Assembly (NCBI GenBank): GCA_017427625.1 | Contig: JAFRSL010000019.1 | Span: 1 to 16,280, forward strand | Length of the DNA: 16,280 nucleotides | From: Synergistaceae bacterium | GTDB lineage: Bacteria; Synergistota; Synergistia; Synergistales; Aminobacteriaceae | Direction: 5' to 3' | Part shown: positions 15,401 through 16,280 of the stretch, one piece after another | How the letters are laid out: every line of letters starts with the position of its first letter | Numbering within the stretch: position 1 is the stretch's first letter | The notes under the pieces: model-generated | What the model saw: only the letters and a program-made list of their open reading frames with translations | Databases searched by the model: none | What the model was told of the DNA's origin: nothing | Position numbers and translations under genes: made by a program

Positions 15401-16127
15401 TGTTCGCATAATCGCCCCTGCCGTTCGCGTCCATAACCCTGGCCGAGATTATTTTCGCCTTCCAGTTCACGCCCGCAACACCGAGAGCATTATTGCCGAC
15501 TCCCGCTATAGTCCCAGAGCAGTGAGTTCCGTGGCCGTTCTCGTCATAATATGCTGAAGGGTCATAGCCGCTTTCAGTATGTCCGACAAAATTCCGGCTG
15601 TATTCGTGCGAAAAGTTGTCCTTCAAGTCCGGGTGATTGTAGTCGACACCAGAGTCAACAACAGCAACATACACATCCTCAGAGCCTGTGCCGAATGTCC
15701 ATGCCTGCGGGGCGTTGATGGCCTCCATTCCCCACAGACGGTGATATTCCGGGTCATTGGGGACTTCGCTGGCTTCTGGAAGGTTGAGCGTGTATCTGTA
15801 GTTGAGGGATGCTGCTATGACGCTGGGATTGTTCCTGACTCTACGGAGAAGGGTGTTCTCGTCCTCAGTGTCAGAGTGTATGACCATGAAAATCTTGTTG
15901 CCCGTATTCGACAGAGCGTCGAAAGTCTCAAGTACCCTGACATTGTTCGAGGTCTCGAAAGATTTTACGGCTGACAGGGATTTGACTCCTCCTGCGGTTT
16001 GCGCGGAATTGATGCGCATTCCTGAGTCATTCCTGAGTACGACAATCACGTCCCCCGGCACTGCATTTTGTGCTGATGCTGAAACCGCAAGGGACATGAA
16101 GAATAGTAGAGCAAGTAGTTTCTTCAT
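12468..16127 (-). CDS. Secreted subtilisin-like serine protease with Ig-like repeats and Synergist-type CTERM anchor
   Basis: Peptidase S8 of 1219 residues. Signal peptide at 1-19 (cleavage after SASA), propeptide at about 22-116, S8 domain at about 130-465. The catalytic triad is Asp158 (VVDSG), His199 (NGHGTH) and Ser410 (SGTSMATPH), with oxyanion Asn308 (AAGNE). Six putative-Ig (He_PIG-like) repeats follow (477-1026), then a Pro-rich linker (about 1029-1050), a further beta-rich domain (about 1055-1190), and the C-terminal sorting signal SSSGGCNAG, hydrophobic stretch and RKNSR. It is likely exported by Sec, self-processed, and fixed to the cell surface or released by a CTERM-processing protease. 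The ATG follows AGGAGG by 14 nt, an unusually long spacing, but no other start is available and the signal peptide begins correctly. It has its own promoter upstream and a terminator downstream. Confidence 0.95.
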   Translation of the reverse strand: MKKLLALLFFMSLAVSASAQNAVPGDVIVVLRNDSGMRINSAQTAGGVKSLSAVKSFETSNNVRVLETFDALSNTGNKIFMVIHSDTEDENTLLRRVRNNPSVIAASLNYRYTLNLPEASEVPNDPEYHRLWGMEAINAPQAWTFGTGSEDVYVAVVDSGVDYNHPDLKDNFSHEYSRNFVGHTESGYDPSAYYDENGHGTHCSGTIAGVGNNALGVAGVNWKAKIISARVMDANGRGDYANIIAAFNYLAGILADNPKLNIAAVNFSVGGFDEGTPEEIIAENNPFWLAMKEISDTDRLVLCVAAGNEAVDIGAPTPSTSYYNGRAEWLRGYYEHPCSFLGISNMIAVAAADPSLEMSSFSNYNRKYVDIAAPGRDIYSTLPTTYIDTHTYSYAALQTLYPYEKMSGTSMATPHVTGAAALLKYIFPKATASQIKAALLGGANGDYLRDDGTSAYGLLDLTGAINFMARIMSQDTPPVITDVSLPAGIKRQRYKTEFYASGTQPLTWTLDGELPEGLSFDKNGQISGTPTESGSFDFTVTASNEYGTSSLALTLTISAQEAPVILRPDDGYLPGDFYVSTDVYYVDVPMEAGDWPMEWSIGSGDVPDDFGMGINKDGILAFKPTKAGTFSLPVTVSNDSGSDSYTFKVAVKEAKAPEIFETKTHTLYLGRAANMLYDEAAGTIEAEAVTVSVYGSKPISWDVQGLPKGISFDVIKGGGSSELDEILRRDDIALTGRPEESGDFRVIVTASNPYGTDSTSFDLHVVDERPHFLEAVSSLRTLEKDTEFTFAAPLTGSSPITFTVSGDLPDNVQITSEDDVLRVYGKPAKTGHYHFTIIAENACGKDESGLTFDINVIEPIAVTTYKLPDAVAGVSYDAKINMRAVSVLWTVSADKSLNLEISQSGVITGKPEKAGSFIVSITARSPDVSASATGNCTLIVREIPAVTTSSLPDGKISTAYTSTALSANGTAPVTWSVSEGKLPNGFTLSQNGHLYGTPKESGPFVFTLKAQNKAGYDTKTFTLNIAGVSPVNPDSPDVPPVPVTPNVQPESEHKTVVITGKPRDISSLTTVEFASISSSGGMIAAILPEISTNNSDFYTPESIDCFANVEISADVPTGWTLVWNPFPRGKVDALSLNDADDDNVLFTDSDGQITLTVPEDHIVNVSAWLDADTVYAPVISAVENHESIEGVGSSSGGCNAGLSILALTLCAVIFRKNSR
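12471..12551 (-). other. C-terminal Synergist-type CTERM sorting signal of the subtilase
   Basis: Residues 1193-1219 comprise SSSGGCNAG with Cys1198, a hydrophobic helix (about 1202-1214) and the basic end RKNSR. The tripartite form matches the CTERM class of surface-sorting signals known from Synergistota, analogous to MYXO-CTERM (also cysteine-containing) and GlyGly-CTERM. This is the main taxonomic marker in the window. Confidence 0.85.
13050..14699 (-). repeat. Six tandem Ig-like (He_PIG) domains in the subtilase
   Basis: Residues about 477-557, 562-651, 656-766, 769-856, 858-941 and 944-1026 repeat one pattern. Each has a Pro-rich entry strand, P-[LIV]-[TS]-[WF]-[TS]-[LV], then LP-G-[LI]-x-[FL] or its equivalent. 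Then follow [GD]-x-[LI]-x-G-[TRK]-P-x-[ETA]-[SAT]-G-x-[FY] and a closing TASN-YGT-type strand. Units 1 and 6 are closest to the consensus; units 2-5 are more diverged. They probably act as a stalk holding the protease away from the membrane, or as a binding surface. Confidence 0.8.
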
Positions 16128-16170
16128 TGTGTGAGAAAAAACCTCCTGATGTTAGATTTCATTAGAAAAA

Positions 16171-16198
16171 ATTATACACCATTCTCACTGGCTTTCAG
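16171..16198 (-). promoter_or_regulatory. Predicted promoter of the subtilase gene
   Basis: A consensus TATAAT (16176-16171) lies 43 bp before the protease ATG. CTGAAA (16198-16193), 16 bp upstream, matches the -35 consensus at four of six bases. It falls in the short gap after the preceding gene, which supports the protease as the start of its own transcript. Confidence 0.6.
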
Positions 16199-16202
16199 AC
16201 AT

Positions 16203-16280
16203 TCATACTTTGTCTGTCTCATAACTTACTTGTTCTTCACGTAGCTGATATTCAGCATGGTTCAACATCTTCATCTCCGC
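16203..16280 (-). CDS. C-terminal end of an upstream gene (partial, unknown)
   Basis: An open frame enters from the right edge and runs 25 codons to TGA at 16205-16203, ending in QLREEQVSYETDKV. The residues are hydrophilic and helix-prone. Too little is present to name a family, and the frame could be chance. It is listed because it is open to the window edge, lies on the same strand as its neighbours, and stops just before the subtilase promoter. Confidence 0.4.
   Translation of the reverse strand, partial: AEMKMLNHAEYQLREEQVSYETDKV

Noticed and set aside
1..16280. tRNA, rRNA, CRISPR array, insertion sequence or riboswitch
   Set aside because: No cloverleaf, regularly spaced direct repeats with spacers, transposase motifs with inverted ends, or long structured leaders were seen in the short intergenic gaps.

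Overview
The window looks like a chromosomal segment of a Synergistota bacterium. The strongest evidence is the C-terminus of the large subtilase (12468..16127): SSSGGCNAG, a hydrophobic stretch and a basic tail. This is the form of the Synergist-type CTERM sorting signal. Base composition is moderate (rows sampled by eye are about 50-57% GC), genes are packed tightly, and nearly all coding sequence is on the minus strand.

Region 1 (1..about 10040, minus strand) is a very compact housekeeping cluster that reads like one operon. In transcription order it holds tadA (tRNA adenosine deaminase), recJ (5'-3' ssDNA exonuclease), a long RelA/SpoT-family (p)ppGpp enzyme, dtd (D-aminoacyl-tRNA deacylase), a tail-anchored coiled-coil protein of unknown role, a glyoxalase II-like metallo-beta-lactamase hydrolase, mreB, mreC, mreD and the transpeptidase PBP2 (mrdA). 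PBP2 is cut by the window edge immediately after its KTGTAQ motif. Junctions are overlaps of 4 to 19 bp or gaps of 0 to 14 bp. A consensus TATAAT lies about 45 bp upstream of tadA and is the only good promoter seen for the cluster. The arrangement places translation quality control, DNA repair and stringent-response genes upstream of the rod-shape elongation machinery.

Region 2 (about 10040..10650) is a non-housekeeping junction. It holds a decayed plus-strand ankyrin-repeat fragment followed by about 280 bp with no convincing gene.

Region 3 (10651..16202, minus strand) is an envelope or secreted-protein block. In transcription order it holds a 1219-residue secreted subtilisin-like protease (own promoter, propeptide, S8 domain, six Ig-like repeats, CTERM anchor), a strong intrinsic terminator, and a small secreted protein homologous by eye to the protease's propeptide. 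It ends with a DUF1343/NamZ-type lipoprotein (exo-N-acetylmuramidase family) whose base composition looks lower in GC than its neighbours. The right edge carries the last 25 codons of another minus-strand gene.

The most interesting items are the stand-alone propeptide-like gene placed behind a terminator downstream of its presumed partner protease, the RelA/SpoT protein that pairs an intact HD hydrolase site with an acidic QFDD motif, and the coiled-coil gene carrying perfect-length 21-bp heptad repeats inside the mre operon.
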